Under the pieces are notes generated by a model. That model worked only from the letters and a program-made list of their open reading frames with translations. It was not told the DNA's origin and searched no databases. From Tetmemena sp. SeJ-2015 (Eukaryota > Ciliophora > Spirotrichea > Sporadotrichida > Oxytrichidae): a stretch of 20,580 nucleotides of DNA. The stretch is taken from assembly GCA_027382625.1 (NCBI GenBank), contig JAJKFJ010024085.1, positions 1-20,580 of the forward strand, in the 5' to 3' direction. The translations under genes and the position numbers were made by a program. This document shows, in pieces, positions 1-10,321 of this stretch. How positions within the stretch are numbered: position 1 is the first letter of the stretch; every line of letters starts with the position of its first letter.

Positions 1-343
1 GTAAACAAAATATATTATGATTTATATTATCCCAGTTGAAAGATTTGAAACTATACTTGTCAGGAACAGTTGCCACCCAGTCACTCTCACATCTTTAAGT
101 GTTGGTTTTCGACTGAGATTTTAATTAATTTGCTTAAAAAGTACTTTATATTTAATTTTAAATTATTGAAGATTTAAAAAAAATCTTTAATATGTGAAAT
201 AAATAGCAATGTAAATTTAAGAAAGATTATCAAATTTAAAATTTATAGTAAATAAAAATATATATTCTTGATTATTCGACCAATATTCTAAATCATTTAA
301 TCTATAATTTTATAAGTTTGAAGAAGGTTAAAAAATTAAAAAT
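1..343. other. AT-rich stretch, no gene seen
   Basis: Very AT-rich sequence with no convincing frame on either strand even when only TGA is taken as stop. It borders the TA target site of the first MITE-like element. Nothing else is recognised. Confidence 0.6.
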
Positions 344-345
344 TA

Positions 346-842
346 TGGCTCAAATACGAATACATCATAAGCGAAAATACTTTTTAAAATGCAAATTTGA
401 CACAAGGATAAGAGTACTGGCTAGTATTTAAGTAATTGCACAAGACATCTTCAGCTGATAGTTCATAATTTTAGTACTTTGAGAATTTTTTTCCATCTTT
501 TTAAGACTTTATTGTAGTTTACTTTCTCCTTATTCAACTTCTTTCTTGAATATTATCTTTCCCATCACTATAATTCTTCAATATGACAAGCAATATTGTA
601 TCTTACCTGAGCTAATGTAGTAGCTTAACCTAATTGAATTGTTTTAGATTTTACTAAAGTTCCTATGGTGAATATTTTGTCTTGACTCGCAGTGTCTGTA
701 GAAGCTGACCTCTTTCTAATCCCATTTATTCTTAAAGTCATTTAAATTTAATGAATTTAATAAATATCAGCTACCATGTACATCAAATCACTTTTGAATT
801 TTAAAAAGTATTTTCGCTTATGATGTATTCGTATTTGAGCCA
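346..842. mobile_element. MITE-like element 1 (TA-flanked, long terminal inverted repeats)
   Basis: Positions 346-390 are the exact reverse complement of 798-842 (45 bp), and the match continues to about 50 bp with one mismatch. The outer end reads TGGCTCAAATACGAATA. The element is 497 bp long and is bounded on both sides by TA (344-345 and 843-844), the target duplication expected for Tc1/mariner-class insertion. The interior has no frame that looks coding. The repeat shares the core CAAATACGAATA with element 2 at 1668-2160. I infer a non-autonomous Tc1/mariner-type MITE; a TA-bounded internal eliminated sequence of transposon origin is the alternative. Confidence 0.8.
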
Positions 843-844
843 TA

Positions 845-1665
845 TTATTTTCTCAAATACAAACTTAATGAAAAAATAGAAAAGTTAGATTATAAAAAAG
901 AATTTAAGCTAGTAGAATTTAACACAAAAATAATCCATCATATCTGGTTCCATCCATCCTTTTACCCTAGGATCTTTATAAGCAGAAGTTGATATGAGAG
1001 ATGAGTAATTGGTTGCATAATATGTGGATTTTATGATCTACTTCCTAACTTAATGAACTTATTCAAGTCTTAACCAATTAAATATAATTACTTTTTCTAT
1101 GTTTAAAATCTTATTTCTTTATAAATGAAAAGCTGTGCTTTTATTTCTTTTGTTGTAGGACTTTTATATAATAATTTTTACTAGTTTTATATATTTTTTA
1201 TATAGAGCAAAACAGAAATGGATAAATTTGATGATAATTTTTCAAATTTTATTCAAAATAATTAAAAAGGTACAAATTTAATGAAATTATTTTCATTTCC
1301 CTTTTATAAGAAAGAGTTAAAGAAAAAGTTTGAATAAATCTGCAAGCAAAGTGTATATTTTTTCTTGAAATTACATGAATAAAATTAATGACTAAAAAAA
1401 TTAAAAAGCATTTATAAAAAATTAAGTAGCTTTTTTCACTTTTTTTTCTTCAAGAATTGAATGTTCGTATTTTTCCGACAATATATGTAAATCAGTCTTA
1501 TTTTTTTAAAAAATCATCTTCACTTTGAATTAAAATGAGTCTTGTTTGAAAGTTAGAAGGCAATATAAAATCTTTGCGATAATAAATTTAAATTTAAATT
1601 TTGAAATTCAAAAAGGTGGTTAACGAAAATTGGATGGGGATATTTTTATAAACAATAGTTATTTA
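845..1665. other. AT-rich spacer between two MITE-like elements, no gene seen
   Basis: Low-complexity AT-rich DNA with many A and T runs. I see no frame with a protein-like composition, no RNA gene and no repeat shared with the rest of the window. Confidence 0.5.
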
Positions 1666-1667
1666 TA

Positions 1668-2160
1668 GGTCAAATACGAATAGTTGATCACAAAATATAA
1701 ATAGTGTAAATATCAACGGAAGAACATTACGTTTTGTTAAATACAAGCAGAATTACAAACGAAAGGGCGAGTTTTAATTGCGGATGTGAATGTAGAATGC
1801 AGATAGAAGTCAGTTTATGTCTTCCTAATTTGATAACTTGCATGATCGAAATTTCAGAAAACAATGCGCAACCATTATCTAGAATGGCTCTCTGATTGGC
1901 TAAAACAATAATGAAATTGGCAAAGATCAATTCTTACATGATTTTGATTGGAAGATTTTTCACAATTAATGAGGAATGTTTTGCATTGAGTGCTGTCATA
2001 CTGAATCTCGAGCAAATGTTGTTTTAGTTTTAGGTTTCATTTGCTTTCCATTTATTTAGAAATTAATTATCTAAGTTATTAATTAAACTCCAGCCTGTAA
2101 TTGATTTTCCGTTGATATTTACACTATTCATATTTTGTGATCAACTATTCGTATTTGACC
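1668..2160. mobile_element. MITE-like element 2 (TA-flanked, long terminal inverted repeats)
   Basis: Positions 1668-1720 match the reverse complement of 2108-2160 over 53 bp with a single difference. The outer end reads GGTCAAATACGAATAG. TA lies on both sides (1666-1667 and 2161-2162). The length, 493 bp, is almost that of element 1, and the terminal core CAAATACGAATA is shared, while interior and inner repeat sequences differ, so these are two subfamilies rather than one recent duplication. No transposase is encoded; a short standard-code ORF in the interior (1727-1930, minus) has no recognisable content. Confidence 0.82.
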
Positions 2161-2162
2161 TA

Positions 2163-2882
2163 TATTATGAAATTTTACAGATTCCAACTTTCACTGGGCC
2201 TAATTTAAATAAGATATTCTTAAAGAATTAAATCAACTAAAGTCTCTTAATCTTTTAGATTTATCTTAATTCATCTTGAATTTGTATATAAGTATATAAA
2301 TATAAAGATTTGATTGGGTCTGTTGAGGCAGTTTTGATATCGAAAATAACTTAAAAGTCAATGAGTGCTTCCTTAGGACTCGATTAAACTATTTAATGAA
2401 TGTAATATTAATTTAAACAGTGTTTTAATTTTAGACGGCGTTGATGCAGTGATTAGGCTTAGAGTTAGTGGCGACTCTTATTTGAGGGGGGGAAGAGGGG
2501 TAGCATTTACCTATATATAAATTTTACAACTTAAAAATTCTATTCTCATTAACTTTTATGGCTTTAAAATGAAATATTTGATTGTATAGCAAACTTTCTC
2601 TTCCACTGGCAAAGTTCTGATTATTGAGCGGAATCTTATTTGCCAAGATTATTAAATTAGAAAGTTAAAATCAAGAACCTCGGTTATGAAGATATATTTT
2701 AATTTTAGTTTTGAGTCGAGATAGACATAAATCTTCATTTTATTAGTTGACCTCTTTATAGTGTTTAATACGGTAAAAGAGCTTCATGATAAGCCTAAAA
2801 AAATAGTCGAAGTTCAAATAGTGTAGTCCTTTTCCTTTATTATAGCATCTCAATTTTTTGAATTGAGATATAAAATGGAATT
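2163..2882. other. Gene-poor stretch with a G-rich run
   Basis: Mostly AT-rich. It contains a conspicuous purine stretch with seven G at 2486-2492 and four G at 2497-2500, on which the minus strand could encode a short Pro-rich peptide (about 2510-2410). That is too short to call as a gene. Otherwise nothing is recognised. Confidence 0.4.
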
Positions 2883-3146
2883 ATGGTAACTGTTAAACTA
2901 GCTAAAGGTGAAGTGGATAAAAAAGAAGACCCTTATTATGTCTAACCTAGTTGCCGACTCACGAATAGAATTATCGTTATCGCTTAAGAACTAGACACTT
3001 CTTACATCCCCTTTCTTAAAGATTTTAACTAAACCCATGGAATTTCCAACTATAGTCAGGAAGCAGTATAATTATCTCTGCCCCCATTATAACAAATTAT
3101 AATAATTTTTTTTTAACGTCCAGCAAATGGAAGAGACTCAGACTGA
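2883..3146 (+). CDS. Hypothetical protein, 87 aa (ciliate code)
   Basis: An ATG at 2883 opens a frame that ends at TGA 3144-3146 when TAA and TAG are read as Gln. The first 70 residues have a normal charged composition, starting MVTVKLAKGEVDKKEDPYY, with Cys, Trp-free hydrophobic stretches and an internal PFLKDFN. The last 15 codons run through a T-rich stretch and look less protein-like, so the true end may be nearer 3090, for example at the edge of an excised segment. No family is recognised. The opposite strand is also partly open here but has a poorer composition. It could be an exon or a macronuclear-destined segment rather than a complete gene. Confidence 0.4.
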
Positions 3147-3217
3147 ATAAAGAAAAAGGAATAAGCTTTTTATTAAAATCTAATTTTGGCAACCCTTAAT
3201 GCTTATTTTGCGTTAAT

Positions 3218-3431
3218 TCAGAAAGGTTATTAGTCAAAAAGATTTTTGATGTATTAACCTATAACATGTGTTTTATTTATGCACTGAGATTATGTTAATT
3301 CCTTAATAAAAGTAAAATATTATTTGCAGACCGCAGAAGAATCGCAAGTGAACGCTTCTGAATCCATGTCGCTGAAATCTTAAACTGATGCATCAGTTGT
3401 TAATTCATAATCAGTCAAGATAATTTATTAT
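3218..3431 (-). CDS. Acidic segment with Cys pair, possibly part of the Cys-rich surface-protein gene
   Basis: On the minus strand a TGA-free frame reads an acidic stretch, ILTDYELTTDASVQDFSD, followed by CDSSAVC, and ends at TGA 3220-3218. It lies just downstream of, and partly overlaps, the 3' part of the Cys-rich segment at 3840-3411 but in another frame. It may be the next exon or segment of the same gene, with intervening AT-rich DNA removed. The second half of the frame, after the Cys pair, has weak protein character. Assignment to the gene is inference from order, strand and cysteine content. Confidence 0.3.
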
Positions 3432-3840
3432 AAATTATTTAGAGGCTCTATAATCTTAAGCACTCGTAATATGCTCTACTCTATAAATTTATGTAGTGAT
3501 AAATTTTAAATTTATATTGAATGTTTGTATATTATCTTCATTAGTAACCAAAGCCCATGGACTACAAGCACTTGAAGTGGTTGATACCAACTCTGATGGA
3601 TAAGTACCCATAGGGCAGTGAGAAATACATGTACTTTCGTAAAGGAAAGTTCCTGCTTCACAAAATGTGCAAGCAGTTGCGCTGTCGCAGGTTGTGCAAG
3701 TGTCCGGGCAAGATTAGCATTTTCTTTCATCAGAGTCAGGATACGTATTTCCAGTGCAGAAAGAAGATTCCACGCATTAAGAATTTTTCAAGAAATATGG
3801 TTAAATAAAAATACAAGTTAACTAAAAGATATTTAAAAAA
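3411..3840 (-). CDS. Cys-rich (furin-like/EGF-receptor type) repeat segment of a surface protein
   Basis: The minus frame reads NSQCVESSFCTGNTYPD, then CQSCPDTCTTCD, then ACTFCEAGTFL and STCISHCPMGTYP. This spacing of paired cysteines (CxxCxxxCxxC, then CxxG(T/N)xLxxxxCxxxCPxGT) is that of the furin-like or growth-factor-receptor Cys-rich repeats that are abundant in large ciliate membrane proteins. One Gln in the block is encoded by TAA, which supports the reassigned code. After the cysteines the frame continues weakly to TGA 3413-3411. The block follows, on the same strand, the Cys-rich segment at 4310-4180 and the cadherin-like segment at 4700-4409, in the domain order expected of one protein. 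The breaks between them are AT-rich, 100-350 bp, and may be internal eliminated sequences. Confidence 0.6.
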
Positions 3841-4062
3841 TATTTAAGCAAAGATTATTTCGTCTTATTTCTTATTTATTGATAAATTTGATATTTTTTA
3901 TTCAAAAATAGAGTAGAAATTCAACTCTTTTTTCTGTTAAAATTGGTAAATCAGTCAACTAAATTATTTTACTATTCTCATTGAGGAGAATGAATAGCGA
4001 ATCATAATCATATTGCTTCTTAATTAATATGGAAAGATAAATGATAACAACTAGTAATCTTC

Positions 4063-4374
4063 ATGATAATGAAGTCTAAGAATAAAAACAGGAAAAGCAG
4101 AGAGAATGCTCTTCACAAAATGTTTTATTTTATTTACATCGCTTTATACAATATAACACTTGCAGAATTTAAAAATGCTAAATAAACAACTATTAAATAT
4201 GAGGCTTGCAAGAAGTGCAACCAGAATCCGAAGTGCTCGTGCAAGTATCACAGTTTGCAGAGCAGCCTTGAACTCTAAGAGTAAATGGTTAGGATGCAGC
4301 TTATCCTTGACTATTTTTAATATATTTGTAGCAACTACTTTTAGCAGGTAATCGTTAGCGTCAGTGTTAACCAT
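4063..4374 (-). CDS. End of cadherin-like domain plus first Cys-rich repeat (frame break between them)
   Basis: From 4374 the minus strand reads VNTDANDYLLKVVATN, the typical final strand of a cadherin-like or dystroglycan-type (CADG) domain. In another frame, from about 4310, it reads SQGQAASQPFTLRVQG, which looks like the domain's closing strand, followed by CSANCDTCTSTSDSGCTSC, a Cys-rich repeat. The two frames differ by one nucleotide at about 4315-4330, so there is an indel or a tiny spliced or excised element. Gln codons TAA occur in the second frame. After about 4190 the reading loses protein character and stops at TGA 4063-4061. With the neighbouring segments this forms one interrupted surface-protein gene; it is not clear whether it is functional after excision or a pseudogene. 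Confidence 0.55.
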
Positions 4375-4408
4375 TTAAATAAAATATATTTAAGATAACA
4401 TCGCACTC

Positions 4409-4700
4409 AGATTTAGTTATAAATTATAAGTTTTAATAGACTGATCGACCCGCTAGAGTAGGCAGTTATAAAAGTTGGAAGCGCATCTCCGCTTTAAGTT
4501 TCAAGAGTGTAAGTAAGCCCAGAGTCAGCGTCTGCTGTGAAGTAAGGGGATGCATCAAAAGTAACGCTACTCTAGAAAATGTCAGTTGTCTTCAAAGCGA
4601 TTGCAAATTTAATTTTTATATTGTGCCTGAAGCGACTGGCTCCGAAACTAATTCTCTCCCTGAATTAAAATATTAAAGAATCTGAGAGAGCAGTACCTAT
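4409..4700 (-). CDS. Cadherin-like (CADG-type) domain segment
   Basis: The minus strand carries a TGA-free frame with FDASPYFTADADSGLTYTL and then SGDALPTFITAYSSGSIS. The pattern (F-D-hydrophobic, acidic turn, LTYxL, lP-x-F/W, then a G-S-I-S turn) is the core of dystroglycan-type cadherin-like domains. One Gln in TDIFQSSVTF is encoded by TAG. The protein-like part ends near 4440; the frame then runs into AT-rich sequence and TGA 4409-4407. The domain resumes on the same strand at 4374, so 4375-4440 is a candidate excised segment or intron. Upstream, the frame fades near 4690 and no start codon is evident, so the 5' part of the gene is missing or lies elsewhere in the germline. Confidence 0.5.
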
Positions 4701-4907
4701 TAATACCGCTACAAAAAGAAGGTAGTTTGAGATATAAATAATTTTTTTAATAAGATCCTCATAAGTTATAAATGATTTAGGATAATTTCACTATTAGATA
4801 ATAATTAATCGAGTTGAGGAAGATCCTTATTTATTTATAAGGTTAATTATACACTGAATAACTAAATATATTTTTAGCAATAAATAGTATTAAATTGAAA
4901 AGATATA

Positions 4908-5423
4908 TCACAAAATTTTAAGAGTAAAAACGTATTTATTTAACATTTTATTTATAAACTAGAATGTTCCAGGGTTATTCCTCTTAAAAGTTGTTTTACG
5001 AAATTAATAGTTGCAAACTGATGAGTTAAGATATTTTAACCTAATCTATACTATTAACTTATTTTCAAGGAAGGTTCTTTATTTATATTATTGATCAAAG
5101 ATCTTTGCGCGCTACTCCAAACTGAAGTGCGCTTCGTGGCGAAGAGTTTGAGGATCAATCAAATAATTGATGTGCACATCTTGAAACTTAGAAGTGCGAT
5201 GAGGAACAGCTGCAACTCCTAACTTTCTCATCTGCAAAGCAACTTTCAAATGCGAGAGTATAGTGCGCGCTGGCACTCTCAACATTTTTCTGATGGAGTT
5301 GATGTTGAGAACTGGCTATTACTACTGATAAGGGTGACTACATCCATACCTTAGAGCCTAAATTAAACTGAGATAGGATGGATCATGTAGTTATTTTTTA
5401 GTAATTTCGCGTTTGACTCGCAT
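4908..5423 (-). CDS. Transposase-like N-terminal ORF, 171 aa
   Basis: An ATG at 5423-5421, inside the 70-bp repeat, opens a frame of 172 codons to TGA 4910-4908, reading three consecutive Gln as TAG-TAA-TAG. The first 330 bp are clearly GC-richer than the surroundings. The protein begins MRVKREITKKQLHD, has a basic helix-rich part (INSIRKMLRVPARTIL) and then LIDPQTLRHEAHFSLEQRAK, which resembles the DNA-binding N-terminal part of ciliate Tc1/mariner-like transposases as I remember them. No DDE domain follows: after about residue 110 the sequence becomes AT-rich and low in information. I infer a 5' remnant of a transposase gene; another GC-rich germline-limited protein is possible. Confidence 0.42.
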
Positions 5424-5489
5424 GATTATAAGTATTAATAAAGAAATTAATTATACACAACTTATTTTCACTTTCTTATCATAATATGT
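5420..5489 (-). repeat. 70-bp repeat, left copy (inverted partner at 20177-20250)
   Basis: Its reverse complement matches 20177-20250 almost throughout, with a 4-bp AATT insertion and two or three substitutions in the right copy. On the strand of LRR-A it supplies the TGA that closes the gene and then the ATG of the next ORF (5423). Confidence 0.85.
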
Positions 5490-8284
5490 AGTTTTTATTC
5501 TTCTTCATCCTCTTCATCACTTTCATCAAAACTTGTGTCGCTTATAACTCTTGACTGAGCGCTCCCACACAAAAGTTGCAAGGACAAAAAGTTCTTAGAA
5601 ATCTATGATGAATTGAATGGCCTAATACTTATTCAATTCGGATACACTTCAACTGCCACTGATTTGTTCCATTTTAATTTAATATATAATTTAATTCTCT
5701 TTTTTATTGAAGATTAAGTTATTTTAAAATAGTTACTTATTTCTGAAATGATAAAATCTAAGATAGGTTTATTTATGGTCAGTCGATATATAAAATTCTC
5801 AAATGCTTGAGAGTCCTCTTGAGTGATGGAATATTAAAAATAAAATCCTTTCTTCATCTATTATGATCTTTTCATTTACTTTCAACAAAAATTAAATCAA
5901 GTTAAAGTTGAGACTCAAGCATAACCTAAGCACTTGCATATATTTTAGATTCAGACTCAAATCAAACACCTTCTCAATTATTTTTAGGTTATGACCTGAT
6001 TTATCCTTATGACTATCTATGAATCCACTGCGCTTGCTAATTTAATTATAAATTGAAAGTACAGATAAATGACGCAAACACTTTTCTGATGAAGCTTTTA
6101 AAATATCAAATAGGTCATAAATGGTCAAGCTTGGAATATTTACCACTAGTTTTTCTAGTTTCTAGTAAGTTAAAAATTCAACTTCATATTAAGTTGATAT
6201 CACATGCATCGGTACTTAAGAAAAATAGCAGGACATTTGTACTTACTAGTCTGTATTTTTCATTATAAATTATTCATTTGACTTATCATTAGACTCACTA
6301 TTATCATCTGAATCTACTTATTCATCCTAATCTTCTTCTAAAGTTTCATCTTTCTCCATAAACTCCCTCTAATAAAATAACTAATTCGTGTCTTCATTCC
6401 AATTAGACTAAAATAATAAAACCTTGTTTGAACTTATGATTTTAAGGCTCTTTATACTCTTTGAAAACGATTCTTATACATGGTTGCCATCTCCAAAAAT
6501 AGCAGGCAGAATATACTCGTGAATTTTAACATTCTTTAGGGTAAGAGATTCCAGTCCTGTAAACATAGGCAATATCAGATCCATAAAGATTCTATCATAA
6601 AAATTATTAGATATCTCCGATAAAATAATTCTCAATTTTAAGGCTTCTCAGAGAATGTTAAAGTAATAAAAATAAAATGATTCTTTAAGGTTTTATCAAC
6701 ATCTTCAAACTTTTGCTTTTTGTAAAAGAATGAGACAGCTTTCTAAGTTTATATTTTGAAATACTTAATGCTCGTATGTTCTGAAAAATCTGCGAAATAA
6801 CTCAAATCAGTAGCAGTTTCTTCTACTAGAATTATCTTGTTAATAGATTTAGTTTCTCGAATTAGGCTCTGAAGAGTTTATGGTTCATAATTTAAATTTG
6901 TCAAACATAAAGTGTGAAGTTGATTTTTAGCAAGGATTTTTGGCCTTGCATATTTAAACAAATTTTTCTTTATAAAATCATGCTTAAAATTGTATTTCCC
7001 TTTACTTTTATTTTAAATAGGGAAGAATAAAGATAGTTCCTTTTCTTTAAATAAAAAATAATTTTTGAAAATACGATAAATTCCCCCCTTTGATTTCTTG
7101 AAACAGTTTATTGCAAAACCTTTATCTTCTTAAAAAATAAATAAATTCTTTTGACTGAAGCGGTTGTTTTAAGTTTAGCTTGCGGCTATATATATGAGGT
7201 TCTTAGCCCTTGTATAATATTACATTTTTATTAGATGTTTATGTTTAGAGATCTCAAATTATCGTTCATTAACTCAATTTAAAATAATTACCAATAAATT
7301 TTTACTAATTTTGATCAGAAATTCATCAGTATTGAAAGTAATTTTAAGAGTCTTAAGCTAAGGGAATGCCACATTTTCCAAAAATTGTGGTTCCTCTTCT
7401 TCTACTACTAAATTACTAGCTTATAAATTCTGTTTAGTATATTAAAAATATAAATAATATCAGGCTTGACTTCAATTTCAAGCATCTCCAGTTTAGGGAT
7501 AGAAACTGCAATGTCAAATATAGATAGGAATTATTCAATTGTTTTTTGAACAACTTTTGAAGCTTCAAACCTTTACAAAATTTAGATTTAAGTTTGCTAA
7601 TTTTTTAGAAGAAAAATATCGAACAAGCATATTAATTAAAAAATAAAGATATTTATTTTTGATTGATCTGTTTTTAGACAATTTCAATTGATAGCATCTA
7701 TTAGAAATCTTTGATACGAACGTTATGGCAGTAGTAAAAAAATATATCGCCTAAATAGTCAAACTTAATAAATAAAACTAATTATTAAAAGAATGCTAAT
7801 CATATTCATTTTTACTAGATTTATTAAAATTAAGAATTTAAATTGAAACTATAATCTCTTTAGATTTTTGAAATGAGAAATTTCTTGGCTTAATCTTTAA
7901 GCATTAAGCTTAGAAGTTGACTACGCCCTATATTCTTTTACTGCCAAATTCTAAATGTCTTATAAATATACTCAATATATTTATTTGTCTAGTTTTTAGT
8001 TGTGAGCTAGTTTCAATAAATTGAAAAAATTCTGATTAGATGTTTAAAAGCTGTCATCGATAATAATTCCTTGCAGATTTGACCAAAAAATATTTAATAA
8101 AGCAAAGAATGAATGACAGATCATAATTTTGGATAAAGTCAAAGTCGACTCCTCTCTATTAAGCTCGAAGTATTAAAGTCTTAGCTTTGTAAATAATGAT
8201 CTGCATTAAGGTGTCGAAAGCTCTTTATATCCCCACTTTCTCTTCTTCGGATTATGAGTCACTGAATAGCACGTTACTTAGCAT
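5479..8284 (-). CDS. LRR-A: leucine-rich-repeat-like protein gene, frame interrupted
   Basis: A minus-strand gene starts at ATG 8284 after an AT-rich leader (MLSNVLFSDSQSEEEK) and ends at TGA 5481-5479. TGA-free blocks follow one another in changing frames, with breaks near 8056, 7975, 7690, 7440, 7280 and 6640. Repeated units have the form P-x-L-x-x-L-x-I, e.g. SIPKLEMLEIEVKPD, AFPQLKTLKITFNTDEF, LPMFTGLESLTLKNVKI and QKLEKLVVNIPSL, spaced as in leucine-rich repeats. An acidic insert (MEKDETLEEDQDEQVDSDD) lies near 6350. The longest block runs about 6650-5880; a GTAAAT...CTTAG intron (5879-5758) joins it in frame to a 93-codon last exon with PCNFCVG. TAA/TAG encode many Gln. Function is unknown beyond likely protein binding. 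Paralogues are LRR-B and LRR-C. Decay, assembly indels or short excised sequences could explain the breaks. Confidence 0.62.
5497..5715 (-). repeat. Duplicated LRR 3' segment, copy 1 (inverted copy at 11283-11500)
   Basis: This 3' end of LRR-A aligns without gaps over about 70 codons to the 3' end of LRR-B on the other strand. Both copies read QQKRELN, SIHH, LRTF, PCNFCVG and ELQATQV, and their differences are mostly conservative replacements (I/L, Q/K, L/V), so the segment evolved under coding constraint after duplication. Confidence 0.72.
5758..5879 (-). other. Probable intron in LRR-A (122 nt)
   Basis: GTAAATG at 5879 to CTTAG ending at 5758 on the minus strand. Removal joins FNLIQFLLK to ILSFQKQVTIL in frame and skips an in-frame TGA near 5776. 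An alternative CAG acceptor ends at 5743, also in phase. The conserved C-terminal part shared with LRR-B begins just downstream, which supports the join. Confidence 0.5.
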
Positions 8285-8940
8285 AAAAGGAATATTGTTA
8301 TTATACAATAATTAATTTTTATTTATTATCTGAGGAGGGTTAATGTAATTGAAGTAATTAACAACAAAAAAGAAATATAATTTAGATCAATAAAAATGCG
8401 ATAATATTTAACCTGACTCTGTCAAATTAAAATAAATCCTTTGCTATCCTAGAAGTATGACTATTTTCTCTATCGTTCTTCAGAAGTCTGGAATCATTTT
8501 GCCAAAGTATGGAGGTTAATTATCATATTTTTGACTCTAGTATCTTTGAATGGGTTATTTAATTGAATCTTTTCAACTAGTTGAACAAATTAAAATAATT
8601 TCTTCTTTTACTGCTTAACTATAACAGCATCAAATATGTTTTGAGTTCTTTCCAGAAATAAATGACTGCTTCGACTTATGTTTCTAAGCTTATATTTAGC
8701 TTCCTGTTGCTTATAGGCGAAAGAAAGTATTATTAGAATGATGTTGTCGCTTTTAAGTTAATTGGTGAAATGGATTATCCTCTTTTCCATTTTATTTACA
8801 AAAGATTTTTACTTTTAATTTTGCCAAAAAAATACTCTATCATTTTATTTAAACCTTAATTATATTTTTAATGTTATTTATTCGTGCTTATTAAGATTTT
8901 CTCGTATCATTTTCTTATAAATGTCATAAAATAATTAAAT
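8285..8940. promoter_or_regulatory. Divergent spacer between LRR-A and LRR-B
   Basis: 656 bp of AT-rich DNA between the opposed ATG codons at 8284 (minus) and 8941 (plus). No protein-like frame was found in it. By position it should hold both promoters, but I recognise no specific element. Confidence 0.35.
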
Positions 8941-10303
8941 ATGGATTTGACTTAATACTTAGATTCACTTGATAAAGAATTACCTAATATTTGTTCATAA
9001 ATATGTAGAAAAATTATTAGAGTTATAAATAAAAATGAATTCAATGAAATAGGAGTATTTTATTTGAGCTAGAATTTAATTTCCTATAACTTCCAATAAC
9101 TGTACTTGATACTTACTTACAATTACTACTTGTGTCAAAATGAATTTCAATTTTTAGTACTTTCTGGTTATATATGATTGATGGATTTGTTCTGACTCAA
9201 AGAGAGGCATCTTTATAAATTGTTTTTAAAATAATTAGATTTTAATAAGAAAAAGAGATATTCTTAATCATTCTTTAGCAAATTCATTGCGCATAAATTA
9301 GCTGATTTATAATCTCTTTTTTATTTTTTTTGTCTTTTAAATAATTATTATTTCCATTTAATGTTCAAACTATTTTATTAGAGTGCTTTACAGTCTAACT
9401 CTCTTTCTTCATAATAGGATTTTATTGAGGTCAAATTAATTTTCTACTTAGTTTTAAGATGCGTTTGGCTTATTCAAATAAAGGAGATCATTATAGTAAT
9501 TACTTAGGAATAATATTTTTTATTAAATTATTTTTTATTTATGAACAATAAAAAAATATCTATTCTAAATATTAAACCATAGATCCCCTAAGAATTTTAT
9601 TTTAGTAAAATAAAATTTTAATACATGTAAAAAATAGAAACAATTTAGTGAAGTTCAATATAAATATTAAAACCATGAGTGAATGCTAATATTTTTAGGC
9701 TTGAAGTATCTATGTATAATTAAATTTTGCACTCTGTTTTAAATCAATTGATTAAAATTCAAATTCCATGCTCTATATGTTTTTAAATAATGTTAAAATG
9801 GTTAGCGATGTAAAGCCAATTAAAAAGGAGAAAGTCCTGGTTACTTTTGATGAATCTTATATTTTAAGTCATTACAGAAAATGCGTTATTTTTTAATTGG
9901 AGGTACAAAAAATAAAATCAAAGTTAATACTATTATTTTATAATGAGACCAATTAAGTTTTAATTCTCTATTAACTCAAAATCTTTCTTTTTGAAATTCC
10001 ACCTGAATTTCGCCTAAAATTTTTAAGCTGTTTACTATTGAGGTATTCTTAAGCACCTTTTTAAGAAATTATCTGCGAAATTTACTAAATTTATTTCTAT
10101 TTTTACCTATTAAAAAGAACCAATTGAGTTTTTTTAAGCAAGTAATTTTATTTATAGATTTCATAGATTAAATTCAAAGAAACCAATCTCAAAAATAGAT
10201 CAAAAGAAGTTCAAAACATTTGTAAAATAAAATTTTTCAAAAACCTTTATAACAAATCTTTTTGATTAAATTCTTAAAAATAAATTGATTTATTATTTTA
10301 ATC

Positions 10304-10321
10304 ATATATATATATATATAT
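10304..10321. repeat. (AT)9 dinucleotide run
   Basis: An uninterrupted alternation of A and T, embedded in a broader AT-rich stretch without coding signal between two blocks of LRR-B. Confidence 0.9.
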
